DNA of 64,000 nucleotides from Cepaea nemoralis (Eukaryota; Mollusca; Gastropoda; Stylommatophora; Helicidae). The stretch covers positions 363,001 through 427,000 of the forward strand of contig JACEFZ010002133.1 of the NCBI GenBank assembly GCA_014155875.1, read 5' to 3'. The notes beneath the pieces are model-generated. The model did no database searches. It was not told the DNA's origin and saw nothing but the letters and a program-made list of their open reading frames with translations. The translations under genes and the position numbers were made by a program. Shown here piece after piece: positions 44,800 to 55,639 of this stretch (position 1 is the first letter of the stretch; every line of letters starts with the position of its first letter).

Positions 44800-45590
44800 T
44801 CATCATGATATACCTGGCGGGAAAGCGTGGGCGGTCATAGCTCGTCATCTCACATGATCCCCACAGACATGGATCAGGTCTTCAACAGGGGGTTTCCCCC
44901 TTCTCCGAATGTTTCAATTCTTTTACCCTTCATGGCACTCTGGGGGAGGAACTACCCGGGTTATGATTTTGGGTATCTTTCAGAATGCTTTTATTACTCG
45001 GGTACGCGACATGGACATTATACAAAAGCTCCTGAGCTGTCAGCTGCTCTGCTGTCCATCCAACTGTTTTACCAGTGGAGTCAGTTTTACCACTGCATTA
45101 GCAGCTGTCTATCCACGGTATCAATCCTTTTCTTCTGAACATCAATTTGTCTCTTCAGATCGTCAATCTGTCTTTCCAGAACGTCATTGTGTCTTTCCGG
45201 ATTGTCTGATGGACTGACCATAATTCCGTGATAAAAAACTTTGCCGCGAAACAACCACGACAGGAGGCTTTCGATAAAACAGGAGACTTTCGATGAAACA
45301 AGTGATTTTCGATGAAACGGGAGGCTTTCGACGACACAGGAGGCTTTCGATGAAACAGGGGGATTTTGATGAAAAGGAAGGCTTTCGATAAAACAGGAGG
45401 CTTTTGATGAAACGAGGCTTTCCATGAAACAGGAGACTTCCGATCGGTCACAAAATCTGGACTGTCTATGTCTAATTCTCTCGTCAATTTACAGCTGTCA
45501 TCTATTTTTTGAAGGACCGCCTCATTCGTTTGTCTGCCCGTCCAGAAAATTCTTTGCAAATCATAAAGTCGGCGTAAACCTTGGGAGAGA
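44800..45590 (-). pseudogene. Diverged RTE-like LINE with an internal minisatellite
   Basis: 44812-44890 (GGCGGGAAAGCGTGGGCGGT, then CATGGATCAGGTCTTC) corresponds to the RTE 3' end. 45455-45590 in reverse encodes a YDLQRIFWTGRQTNEAVLQK-like block followed by IDDSCKLTRELDIDS, corresponding to the RTE thumb. Sequence between them includes the tandem repeat at 45249-45445. Strongly decayed. Confidence 0.5.
45249..45445. repeat. Minisatellite, GGAGGCTTTCGATGAAACA
   Basis: About eight units of 20-24 bp (ACAGGAGGCTTTCGATGAAA) with variants, embedded in an RTE relic. Confidence 0.88.
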
Positions 45591-45720
45591 ATGTGGGAGT
45601 GGCGCAATGGAACAGCACAGTTGGAAATAAAGCAGCTGATACAGAATAGGCAATATCACGACCACGGATGAAAGCATTTATCGCCTCATGACAGCATCGG
45701 CTAGGAGATGGACTTTTTTT

Positions 45721-45951
45721 CGCATATCCTTAACAGGACATCGCTGTCAACACCAGCATTTTACCGCTTTTGTTGACTTCTTGGCAAGATTACGCTCAGT
45801 AGTTTGCCATTGCTTTCTGAGCGGCCGGCTCACTTACACCGTAGGTCACCAACGCGACGAGAACCGCTACTAATTCTCGCGCGCTGCGTTACCCTATGTG
45901 GATAAACGGAATTACGGAGAAAGTCGTTTACTCCTAGGCCAAGTAGGTCGG
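45721..45951 (-). mobile_element. SINE-A2 copy
   Basis: GCATATCCTTAACAGGACAT, TTACGCTCAGTAGTTTGCCA, GCCGGCTCACTTACACCGTA and ATTACGGAGAAAGTCGTTTA, ending AGGCCAAGTAGGTCGG. Confidence 0.82.
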
Positions 45952-46012
45952 CAGATGGACTTTAGCTGTAGATAAATTCAGGGGGTACCCTTGGCGCATA
46001 TGAGATATACTT

Positions 46013-46225
46013 TTTTTTATGTTGCATATGCCTTACAGGACGTTGCAGTCAACACCAACATCACGCTCAGTTGTTTGCCATTGCTTTCTGAGCGACCGGC
46101 TCACGTATCCCGTAAGTTACCAGAGCGGTGCGAATCGCTGCCGATTCTCGTGCAGCTGCGTTATTCACGAGAATATACGGGATTACGGAGAAAGACGTTA
46201 ACCCATACGCCAGGGAGACCAGGCG
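46013..46225 (-). mobile_element. SINE-A2 within the 60-bp array
   Basis: TGTTGCATATGCCTTACAGG, CACGCTCAGTTGTTTGCCAT, CCGGCTCACGTATCCCGTAA and head end GCCAGGGAGACCAGG. It is bordered by GAGATATACTTTT on the left and GAGATATACTTTGG on the right, a probable target-site duplication. Confidence 0.87.
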
Positions 46226-46526
46226 AGATATACTTTGGGTGTAGATACATTCAGGAGGTATCCTTGCCGTATACGAGATATACTTTGGGTGCAGATAAAT
46301 TCAGGGGGTATCCGTGACGTATACGAGATATACTTTGGGTGTAGATACATTCAGGGGGTATCCGTGACGTATACGAGATATACTTTGGGTGTAGATAAAT
46401 TCAGGGGGTATCCGTGACGTATACGAGATATACTTTGGGTATAGATAAATTCAGGGGGTATCCGTGACGTATACGAGATATACTTTGGGTATAGATAAAT
46501 TCAGGGGGTATCCTTGCCGTATATTG

Positions 46527-46804
46527 TTTTTTGCGCTCACTCGCTTTGAACTCAAGCGTAGTCCATACACACTGCTTCTAGTAGTGATGGGCTGAATTTT
46601 GTGTGTGGATTTGCTTTCCCTATTAACAGTGTCCCTCGCCATCAGACGAACCCACTCCGACTTCAGAGGTACTTGTAATTTACGTTCCCAAGTCAAGGAG
46701 GATAGGTCAACATTTTAGTCCAACTGTCCGGTGTAGGGCCTTACCTCGGCATCAGCACACCGGATGTTAAGAACACGCGTTCTTATCCATTCGACCATGC
46801 TGAC
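46527..46804 (-). mobile_element. SINE-B within the 60-bp array
   Basis: TGCGCTCACTCGCTTTGAAC, CTGCTTCTAGTAGTGATGGG, CGAACCCACTCCGACTTCAG and head end TATCCATTCGACCATGCTGA. Flanks share a CCTTGCCGTATA/CCTTGGCGTATA segment. Confidence 0.88.
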
Positions 46805-46861
46805 CTACCTTGGCGTATATGAGATGGACTTTAACTGTAGATACATTCGGGAGAGCGCCGT

Positions 46862-47325
46862 GGTCAAGAGGTCAAGCCGTCTGCTAGTGCTCAGAAAGTC
46901 TCGGGCTCGCTCATGGACTCCGTCATTCGATTCATGAGTACACATTTTCTTTCGGAACCCCATGGGGGAATTTTACGGTTTCGGGCAGGGTTGGAGGGGG
47001 GGGGGGGGGGGGGGGGGGCTTATGATTATTTCAAGATAGCATTAATACAATAACCGATTACTTGATACTGTTTTTCCTTCCAATCTTTACGGTTCTGTAC
47101 TTCTCGCCCTTATTATATTCGTTTTATAACGTAAGAAGACCCGCAAATCACGTTTTATGTAGACGTATAGACTTGTTCTAGTATGTGTTATTAAATTTAG
47201 CTTCAATTTTTACGTATACTGTGTAGGGGACGGGGAATTTATAGGGAGGAAATACGAAAGGGAGGGGGGTGACATTTTGAACATATGGTGAAGGGGTGCA
47301 CGAGCCAAAATAGGTTCAGAACCAC
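46862..47325. other. tRNA-like repeat piece, poly-G, and a hAT-like right end
   Basis: 46862-46990 begins GCCGTGGTCAAGAGGTCAAG and may be another tRNA-derived repeat. A poly-G tract follows at 46997-47018. 47285-47325 reads GGGGTGCACGAGCCAAAATA then GGTTCAGAACCACTG, a hAT-type right terminus without a visible left partner. Confidence 0.4.
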
Positions 47326-47694
47326 TGTCTTATATGTATGTACAAAAGACATGCACAAGCTGATGGATGATTCTAGGGCACGCCGCTGGCCTAAAGCTTA
47401 CTGTAAAGCCCATAAAACCTGCTCAGATCAGAATTAAGAACAGAGAAGGCGCCGCGAAATGTTTCCCCATGCCCGGTCCACACATGTTTATCTCCCCTAC
47501 ACACAGAGTTACGAGCCACAATCGATAATCAGCGCCAAGAAATGCATTTCCATGTGTCATTCACGTTTTAAAATCCCCCGAAAAGTGGCATTTTGAGGGA
47601 TTTTAAAACGTTCAAATAGAACACAACATCCTGGGGTTTTGCTGCCGGTGTACAGACAGTTTGACAAAGCAGGCAAGCTGGATAAGGAACAAAC
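47326..47694. other. No recognisable feature
   Basis: A small inverted repeat (CGTTTTAAAATCCC at 47565 and GGGATTTTAAAACG at 47597) could fold as a hairpin. Otherwise unassigned. Confidence 0.4.
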
Positions 47695-47885
47695 GAACCA
47701 ACGAACTTTATTTTCAAAGGGACACAAATTGGATCCGCAGACCCGTCTTATTTTTGGCCCTTCCAATCACTCATCTTTCTACGTCAATTATCTGTTGTGC
47801 ATGTTACATTCACATATGGAAAAAAAAACACATTGGCAAATGAAAGTTGTGAACATAAACAATGCATGTTACCATATTATGAGAC
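47695..47885 (+). repeat. Repeat G copy
   Basis: CGAACTTTATTTTCAAAGGG, CCCTTCCAATCACTCATCTT and AACATAAACAATGCATGTTA, ending ATTATGAGACA before CA/CAGA-rich sequence. Confidence 0.82.
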
Positions 47886-48074
47886 AAGCAGACAGCCAGA
47901 CACACATACACACGCATATTCATAAACACATGCATACATACTTACACCATTTACACAAACTCTCACAGTTATGCACCCACTTAACAATGTTCCACGTATG
48001 CACGGCTGAGAGGTTTAACTCTCTTAAACTTCCTCTTCTGACCCCGCCGTAGTGAGTTTATTCTATACACTGAT

Positions 48075-48250
48075 TAGTTAATGGTGGCTTCACATCCTTG
48101 ACTTGAGGACGTAATTTAAATAGTCGGAGAGGGTTCGCCTGATGGCCTGGGCGCAGGTTATAGGGACATCTAACCCACAGGCACAATCAGTCCAGTGTAC
48201 TCACTAGCAGTGCGCGGACTACACTAGAGTTACAAGCGAACGAACGCAAA
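48075..48250 (+). mobile_element. SINE-B copy, headless
   Basis: TGGCTTCACATCCTTGACTT, GTCGGAGAGGGTTCGCCTGA, ATCAGTCCAGTGTACTCACT, end GTTACAAGCGAACGAACGC. Confidence 0.75.
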
Positions 48251-48399
48251 CAATTGCTCTACTACACATCTAGACAAGACAACAGGAAATACTCAATACT
48301 CACTGCCTTCTGGGGGTCCGCCATATCTGACACGCCCACTCGGCTGCTTTAGGCACAGCTACAGATTATCCTGAAGTGTATCCTGAAGCCTACTGTCTA

Positions 48400-48955
48400 C
48401 CTAACAACTGTATCTGTGTATCTGTAGACACTGGGCTATGAAATAACGTCCTTAATCACAACAAAATATCGTATCTTTATTCGCACATCAGCGTATCTGT
48501 AGTAACTGGGCTATGAAATGACTTTCTTAATCACACAAAAATATCGTTATCTTTTTCGCACACTCGTGTATATGTAGTCATTAAGACGTGAAATAACGCC
48601 CCTAATCACAACCACAGATATCGTATCTATATTCTGAAACCCGTGTATCTGTAATAATTCAGGTATGAAATAACGTTGCTTTAATAATTCAGCTATGAAA
48701 TAATATCCCTGATCACAACAAAATATCGTATCTTTACTCGCACAATCATATATCTGTGTTTCTTAGCTACGAAATAATATCCCTAATCATAAAAACATCG
48801 TATCTTTAATCACACAATCATATATGTGTAGTAACTAAGCTATGAAATAATATCCTTAATCACAACAAAATATTGTATCTTTAATCGCACATTCCTGTAT
48901 CTGTAGTAACTTAGCTATGAAATAACATCCCTAGTGACAGTCATATCGCATCTTC
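48400..48955. repeat. Degenerate satellite, about 62 bp unit
   Basis: About nine units of ATCTGTAGTAACTGGGCTAT, GAAATAACGTCCTTAATCAC and AACAAAATATCGTATCTTTA, with TCGCACA linkers. Confidence 0.88.
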
Positions 48956-49129
48956 TTTTGCACACTCAGTCAGTTAGGGCTGCAAATAAAAAGGAAATTG
49001 AAGATAGGGATGTATCATAAAAGAAATTACGTTTGCAAGATCTGCTAAAATGTCTGACAAAACGAGAGCAGGATGTGACAGCGTGTATGTCATTATCACG
49101 CATATAATTTACCATTCGACAAGAAATAT

Positions 49130-49435
49130 ATACTTCGAAACCAAAGTATGCCCTTGACAAAGAAAGGATTCCCTTTGATAAATAAGGATACCATTGGACA
49201 GAAAGTTAACCCTTCGACGCGGAAATGATTGCTTCAACACGGAAGTTTACGCTTCGAGAAAGAAGCAGACCTTTTGACAAAGAAACATACCCTTCGACAA
49301 CGAAACATACCCTTCGACAAGGAAGCATCCTCAACGATAAGAAAGTATACCATTCAACAAGGAAGCATATTGTATTATTGTTCGACAAGGAAGCATATCT
49401 GTAGACAAGGAAGTTTACCCTACGACAAGAATAAT
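49130..49435. repeat. Degenerate tandem repeat, about 24 bp
   Basis: Units of CCTTCGACAAGGAAGCATAC with many substitutions, about 12 copies. Confidence 0.8.
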
Positions 49436-49439
49436 TAGT

Positions 49440-49862
49440 GGCCTGGAGGTTTGCTTGTTCGTAGAGTCACCTTCATTTTCGTTCTGTGCCAAGCGGAAGT
49501 TAAGGGAAATGAACAAGCTTATAAACGTGCATTCTCTGCAATTTGGTCAGCCTATGGAGACATCCGATATTATTAATGCTCTTAGGTCTTAGAGAGATGT
49601 CGAGAGCGAAGGACTTTGACGCAAGTGAATCCACTTCGTTGTTCAGAATGAGAAACTTGGAAGTAAGAAAGGCACGAGACACACACAAGAGGCAGATCGG
49701 AAGAATGGGGGGGGGGGGGGGGGTGTGTCTCGTCAACCAATACAGAACTGGCACTATTAGCCACCGGAAGCTAATGCATAAGTTGGGGAGGGGGGTATCT
49801 GAGCAACTTAAGGACATGCTCGGAGTGGAAGGTGATATCCCCAACAGATAACTAACTAGCTA
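49440..49862 (+). pseudogene. Decayed I-like element 3' end
   Basis: Frames recover RNase H and C-terminal landmarks of the I-like element: SPSFSFCAKRKLREMNKLIN/QAEVKGNEQAYK corresponding to FVPGHAGVQGNERADK, then IINALR (49571) for ILNALREV, then LVNQYRTGTISHRKLMHKLG for LINQHRTGVVSRYTLRDLLR. It ends with ATAACTAACTAGCTAACC. A poly-G tract sits inside. This is a divergent subfamily, not a copy of 23568-25179. Confidence 0.75.
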
Positions 49863-50470
49863 ACCATTACCGACAATCTCCATTAGCGACTGGGCTATAT
49901 TTTGTTCGCTCCACGGTTGACCTAGTCTCGTCCAGTGGGACTGAAGGTCTATTTTTCTGGGAAGTAGGGGTGTCCAGGTAGCGAAGTGGTCATCTCATCT
50001 CATGATTCGGTGCTCAGTGTATGTGGATATCTAATAGTGAACGCTTCTCCTTCTTGTGCTGCCTTTAGTCTATCAATGGGGCACAGGTCTGAACCAACTC
50101 TCACCCAGCCTTCCCGTATACTTGTTCACGATTAGTTGGATCCTGCAACTAGCTTTCTCTGGGATGAAGTAGTCTGTCTGAAGCCAATCCTCCTTAGTCG
50201 CCCTGTAAGACACGCATGGCAGGTTACAGTGTTGCTAATCTGTGCTTCCCTGGTGGATCTCGGTAACACACGGGCGATAGTTAACACTGCTACAAAAAAA
50301 TATGCTGTGGATGAATCTGTCCGCTGAAGACCCAACAACAAAACCTATTTAATAATGCTTCAATATGGATTTCAGTGTGGTTGCGGAACGGCGATATTTA
50401 TTATAAGACAAATCCACAGTATTTATAACAATGCGCTACTAGAAAGATCAATATCTACACCTTGCGACAG
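49863..50470. other. No recognisable feature
   Basis: Single-copy-looking sequence with no exon or repeat recognised. Confidence 0.4.
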
Positions 50471-50477
50471 TGACTGT

Positions 50478-50497
50478 GAGTGGGTGAGTGAGTGAGT

Positions 50498-50588
<91 letters not shown>
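50478..50588. repeat. (GTGA)n-(GA)n microsatellite
   Basis: GTGAGTGAGTGAGTGA passes into about 85 bp of GA. Confidence 0.95.
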
Positions 50589-50591
<3 letters not shown>

Positions 50592-51175
50592 CTCTATGTG
50601 TTTGTAAGAGCGATATGCTGTCTGTTCTGCATTACCCTCTTAACTATGTTTATCTTACCCTTCGACGTCTTCGAGCTAGACTAAGCACCTACAGATCTGA
50701 CCAATAACCAATGTATCCGCCCTAAGAACACAGAAATACCAGCGGGTCAATAAGCTGCCAAACACGAGGTAAATACTTGTTACAGGGAAATGTACACCTG
50801 AGCCGTACGCTCGTATGCAGACAAGCATCAAGACGTGCTCAGTGGCCCCGTTCTGATCTTCACCAGGAAAGACAGCCGAATATCTAACAACGCATCGTGT
50901 AACTCTCTAGAACAGACAAGTGCTAGGGAGCCGATTATGTGGTGAGGTTGTGTGCGTGATTCGTCAATATCCAGGCAGCAGCAGCAGCAGCAGCACGCCG
51001 CCGTCAGACGACGTCCCTAGCTGCGATATATCACGCATCTACCATTAACAGCGACACCCATTAAACTATACACGTGTAACAGCGGAGATAACACGCCGCT
51101 ATGGGTAAATAATTATAGGGGCAGGTACGCAGTTACAGGTACTTAACAATACAGACAGGTGCACGGTAAAAGTTA
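50589..51175. other. No recognisable gene; short (CAG)n
   Basis: A (GCA)n run at 50976-50994. Otherwise a single-copy-looking island. Confidence 0.4.
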
Positions 51176-51438
51176 CTAGTGTGGATGAGTACACGGTTAA
51201 AGCTACTTGAGTGGATGAGTACACGATTAAAGTTACTTGTGGGGATGAGTATATGGTTAATGTTGCTTGTGGAGATGAGTATATGGTTAAAGTTGCTTGT
51301 GGGGATGAGTATATGGTTAATGTTGCTTGTGGTGATGAGTATATGGTTAAAGTTGCTTGTGGTGATGAGTATATGGTTAAAGTTACTTGTGTGGATGAGT
51401 ACACGGTTAAAGTTACTTGTGATGATGAGTATATGGTT
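51176..51438. repeat. Minisatellite, 30 bp unit
   Basis: Nine units of GTGGATGAGTATATGGTTAA then AGTTGCTTGT; the 30-bp period keeps all frames open, producing spurious repetitive proteins. Confidence 0.93.
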
Positions 51439-52539
51439 AGTCCAACTGACAGAACCCACAAAACCATCGTGAGAAGAGAACTTTTACGGAAGCTAACCTC
51501 ACAGCCACGCCGATCACCGTGTATTAAATCAGGAAGAAGGTATGAGAGTACCGCATGCTCAATGGGCACGGCGTAAGGCTGCAGGAGCTTGGCAGAAAAC
51601 GGTTACATCCATGTCATGGCCGGTCAAGAATGTCCTTCACCGCGCACTGACATCATCGTGGTTTCAGTCGAGTCTCATAGGTTACGCCAGGAGAATCTCA
51701 GCGCGGTGCACGGACTCCACGGCCCCGAGGAGAATCAACACGTGTGTATTCTAGCATCACACATTAAATAAACAACAGCTCCCCCAGCAGGAACCTGGTG
51801 TGGCTATGTGAAATATTGGGGCAGCATCATTTTTCAAGCCTGAATGCCAGGGGGACTATGTGGCCAGCCTTTCTCTCCCGCGGCGAACATCGAGAGCTGA
51901 CATAGAAGCTTCGTCCACCCACGCTCTTGTCACTGCCATCGTAACGCCCTAACCACTCCAAGAACGCGCACAAGCACATGTACCTTACAACTCCGTGTCC
52001 GGAAGCACCGACCCCCTTGGGGTCTGTGAAGTGGTGCAACCATCACATGTTGTAGGCCCGGATACACAAAGCAATAGGCGACCAGTCTGTCCCTCTGTTG
52101 GCGGACGACAAACGCACACACCCAACCCTCGTCAGACCGCGCTCGTAAATTATCAGCGGAGCTCCCTATCAACCACATTAATGCGCCCGATAGAAGTGCG
52201 CGTTATTCATATACTCATGTGAAGGCTGGCAGTCTAACTTTCAAATGTTAGCCTGGGCGGCTGTCGAGCGCTCAATTACTGTTCTCGGCATACAGACACC
52301 ATTTACTGTACCCTAGCCTTCTACGAACCCACATTGTTCGTCCACTATTTCATGGTAATCCATTCTTAGGAAAATATTCATGATGTGGCTCATTATACTA
52401 ATTGTTCTGTGTTAATCACATTCCAAGGCTCCTGATTTCTTCAGAATTGCAGTAAATATAGAATTACATAATTCAGGAGGTATATTTCCAGCGACCCTAT
52501 AACTACAATGAAATAATAGGGACAGTATAATCTATATAG
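51439..52539. other. Single-copy island of about 1.1 kb
   Basis: No repeat family recognised and no exon with splice sites identified. It is one of the longest repeat-free stretches in the window. Confidence 0.4.
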
Positions 52540-52716
52540 CAGACTCCGTGGCGATTTGGCAGCGGACCGTGTCGCGCTAGTTTTAACGTGTTGATATGGG
52601 AGCCGGTCGTTCAAAAAGCAATTGCCAAAACTACTGAACGTAAAACTTGCCAAAACATCAACAACGGCAGTAAAATGCTGGTGTTGACCTCAACGTCCTG
52701 TAAAAGGTATGCAGCT
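52540..52716 (+). mobile_element. SINE-A1 copy, head deleted internally
   Basis: GACTCCGTGGCGATTTGGCA joins the head start directly to the middle, then GAGCCGGTCGTTCAAAAAGC and GCTGGTGTTGACCTCAACGT. Confidence 0.75.
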
Positions 52717-52724
52717 TTAAAACA

Positions 52725-53250
52725 AAAATAATCTATAGCTAAAATTAAACAACAGAGACAATGGTAAACTATAACTAAAACTAAACAACAGAGACAAGTG
52801 TAACCTATAACTAAATCTACACAATTCAGACAAGTGTAATCTGTAACTAAAGCTAAACAACAGAGTCAAGTGTAATCTATAACTAAAACTAAACAACAAG
52901 GACAAGAGTAATCTACAACTAAAACTGAACAACAAGGACAAGAGTAATTTATAACTAAAACTAAACAACAAGGACAAGAGTAATTTATAACTAAAACTAA
53001 ACAACAAGGACAAGAGTAATCTACAACTAAAACTAAACAACAAGGACAAGAGTAATCTACAACTAAAACTAAACAACAAGGACAAGAGTAATCTACAACT
53101 AAAACTAAACAAGGACGAGAGTAACCTACAACTAAATCTACACAATTCATACAAGTGTAATCTATAAGACTAAAACTAAACAATAGAGACAAGTGTATTA
53201 TATAACTAAATCTAAACAACAGCGACACATGTAACCTTTTTTCTTTCTTT
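52725..53250. repeat. Minisatellite, about 36 bp unit
   Basis: About 14 units of ATAACTAAAACTAAACAACA then AGGACAAGAGTAATCT. The middle block at 52890-53110 is near identical. Confidence 0.92.
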
Positions 53251-53338
53251 TTTGTTCGCTCGTGTAAACTCAAGCGTAGTCCTTACACACTGTTTAAAGT
53301 AGTAAGGGGCTGAATTTTGCGTGTTCATGTAACCCCCC
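53251..53338 (-). mobile_element. SINE-B 3' fragment
   Basis: TGTTCGCTCGTGTAAACTCA, ACACACTGTTTAAAGTAGTA and GGGCTGAATTTTGCGTG. It is flanked by the 36-bp array or its decayed continuation (53340-53375). Confidence 0.7.
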
Positions 53339-53424
53339 AAAAAAAGCTAAACAATAGATACAAGATTAACCTATAAATAAACACCTTTTTATTGGTCAGT
53401 AGCGTGTCCATCTTACGAAAGGTC

Positions 53425-53562
53425 ACCCGTTACTTACGGGATATGTGAGCCGGCCGCGCAGAAAGCAATGGCAAACTACTGAGCGTAATCTTGCCAAGAA
53501 ATCAACACCAGCGGTAAAATGTTGGTGTTGACAGCCATGTCCTGTAAAAGGATATGCGGAAA
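53425..53562 (+). mobile_element. SINE-A2 copy, head truncated
   Basis: TTACTTACGGGATATGTGAG, CCGGCCGCGCAGAAAGCAAT, GGTGTTGACAGCCATGTCCT, tail AAAAGGATATGCGG. Confidence 0.8.
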
Positions 53563-53880
53563 AAAAAACTATGACCAGAACCAAACAACAGAAACAAGCT
53601 AGGCCATGCGCCTGTAAAGCAAACAGCTGCAACCGAAATGGGAACCACTCGTGGCCAGGAAATACTTCCTTCCTCTGTGAACACTCTACGGTAATTGCAT
53701 AGCCTGCCCCTATCTGATCTCTCTACCCTGTCACAGCCTTGAGGGTAAGTATCGGCTGCCTCTCTCCGGTTCATGATGATTATATTGAATATTGAAGCTC
53801 CTAGTGATTGTATCACTCAAATTACACCATTATCTGCTTCTTAAATATACAAGTAACTCTTATCATTCTAATTATACTCT
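53563..53880. other. No recognisable feature
   Basis: Unassigned sequence leading into a satellite interrupted by a LINE 3' end. Confidence 0.4.
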
Positions 53881-54500
53881 CCCCAGTTCTTCTTCTTCTT
53901 CTTTCATTCACTTTAAATACATCTATAACTGCAATGTTGTCTTCTGTATGAATCTAACAGTCTTGGTTAGTTCACTCAGCGGTCCATAGAGTTTATCTTC
54001 CACTGTTGTCTCTCTAGGCCAGAATGTTCGCCTGGATATGTTGTAGTTTGGGCTCCCGGTTCTTAAATATACAAGTAACTGTTAGCATTCAAATTATACT
54101 CTCCCCAGTTCTTTTTATCATTTAAATTATAGCTCCCTCCAGTTCTTGAATATACAAGCAACTATTATCATTCAAAGTATACCTATCCACAGTTGTTGAA
54201 TATACAAGCAACTGTTGTCATTCAAACTATACCTCTCCCCAGTTGTTGAATATACAAGCAACTGTTGTCATTCAAACTATACCTCTCCCCAGTTGTTGAA
54301 TATACAAGCAACTGTTGTCATTCAAACTATACCTCTCCCCAGTTGTTGAATATACAAACAACTGTTGTCATTCAAACTATAGCTCTTCCCAGTTGTTGAA
54401 TATACAAGCAACTGTTGTCATTCAAAGCATACCTCTCCCCAGTTGTTGAATATACAAGCAACTCTTATCATTCAAAGCATACCTCCTCCCTGTCTTGATT
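53810..54500. repeat. Satellite, about 59 bp unit
   Basis: About eight to nine units of GTTGTTGAATATACAAGCAAC, TGTTGTCATTCAAACTATAC and CTCTCCCCA. Early divergent units lie at 53820-53885, then a LINE 3' end, then the main array from 54060. Confidence 0.92.
53886..54058 (-). mobile_element. Jockey/CR1-like LINE 3' end (second copy)
   Basis: In reverse: ACATATCCAGGCGAACATTC, TGGCCTAGAGAGACAACAGT and GGAAGATAAACTCTATGGAC match 41500-41565. The tail is (GAA)n (TTCTTCTTCTTC on the plus strand at 53887). It is inserted in the array at 53810-54500, units of which flank both sides. Confidence 0.8.
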
Positions 54501-54568
54501 ACCTTGTATAATCAAGTATTTTGTTGTTCCATTTACTTGTCCCCAGTTCATCACCATAACATCATATA

Positions 54569-55594
54569 TCTATATCTATAAAACAGAGTGTACGTGGGTG
54601 TGTTTGTAGTTGGCTATGTATTGGATGCGTTCGATAACGGTACATCCGATTGAGATGAAATTTTCTACACGTCTTCCTTTCATTCCTGTGCAACCGACTA
54701 TAATAGTTTCTTAGTGTAAAATCGGCTACTTACTTAATAACATTTAATTTTTCATTTTTCATTATATAATTTCTATATAGCAGGGGGACTTCACTCTAGA
54801 AAAGTTATTTCAAGGGGCATAACTTTTAATAACATTTCTATATACTTTATAGTCATATTGTTGGACTTACTTGCACTATTGTTAAACTCTTAGTCTATAG
54901 TTATTTTCAGGCATATGAGTTATAATAAATAATGATATAATCTTTAAGGCATTTTCAAAGTTTTCATAAAAATAATGCATAATGCATAACATTGTAACCC
55001 ATATTTTTCTGCTTAAAGAAGTTATCAACTGTCATGTCGGTGATAAAAAACAGTTTTCATTAAAAATAATGGATGGTGTGTGGAAGGACATTCTTTTAAG
55101 TTACTGTGCGCCAGGAGCTGGGCAAAACCACGCCAGGTCAGATAGATAGACAGACAGACAGATAGTCGGGAACGGGAGCTTATTTGACTACTTATATGAA
55201 TTAAATGAGATGCTCCCCACCAGGGACTGGGTGAAGCCGGGTCAGACAGATAGACAGACAGTCGGGAACGGGAGAGCTTATATGACTACGTATATGAATT
55301 AAATGAGATGCTCCCCACCAGGGACTGGGTGAAGCCGGGCCGGGTCAGACAGATAGACAGATAGACAGACAGACAGACAGTCGGGAACGGGAGAGCTTAT
55401 ATGACTACGTATATGAATTAAATGAGATGCTCCCCACCAGGGACTGGGTGAAGCCGGGCCGGGTCAGACAGACAGACAGACAGACAGATAGACAGACAGA
55501 TAGTCGGGAACGGGAGAGCTTATATGACTACTTATATGAATTAAATGAGATGCTCCCCACCAGGGACTGGGTGAAGCCGGGCCGGGTCAGCTAG
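54569..55594 (+). mobile_element. Non-autonomous Helitron with tandem 3' ends
   Basis: The 5' end TCTATATCTATAAAACAGAG follows an A and the 3' end GGGTCAGCTAG is followed by T, fitting Helitron termini (TC...CTRR inserted between A and T). There are no TIRs or TSD. GC-rich complementary sequence (GAAGCCGGGCCGGGTCAG) lies just before CTAG. From about 55110 the 3' end is repeated five times as a 100-120 bp unit (CTCCCCACCAGGGACTGGGT, GAAGCCGGG..., GACA repeats, GTCGGGAACGGGAGAGCTTA). Only the last copy has CTAGT. No Rep/helicase coding. The exact 5' nucleotide could be 54575 instead. Confidence 0.8.
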
Positions 55595-55639
55595 TCAGAT
55601 ATAATTTAAAATACATCTCTCCAGTTCATCAGTAAACAA

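Larger units (their letters stand above)
45952..46860. repeat. Minisatellite, about 60 bp unit, hit by two SINEs
   Basis: The unit GAGATATACTTTGGGTGTAG, ATACATTCAGGGGGTATCCG, TGACGTATAC is present before (45952-46012), between (46226-46526) and after (46805-46860) two SINE insertions. The five central copies are near identical. Confidence 0.92.

Noticed and set aside
51099..51576. Repetitive YSSTQVTLT/HTSNFNHILI proteins
   Set aside because: A 30-bp minisatellite keeps every frame open; no start context or domain.
52717..53273. Repeated LLFSFSCRLLLS frames that look like membrane segments
   Set aside because: Translation of the 36-bp minisatellite on the minus strand.
54060..54490. 59-bp spaced repeats considered as CRISPR
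   Set aside because: Contiguous satellite without unique spacers.
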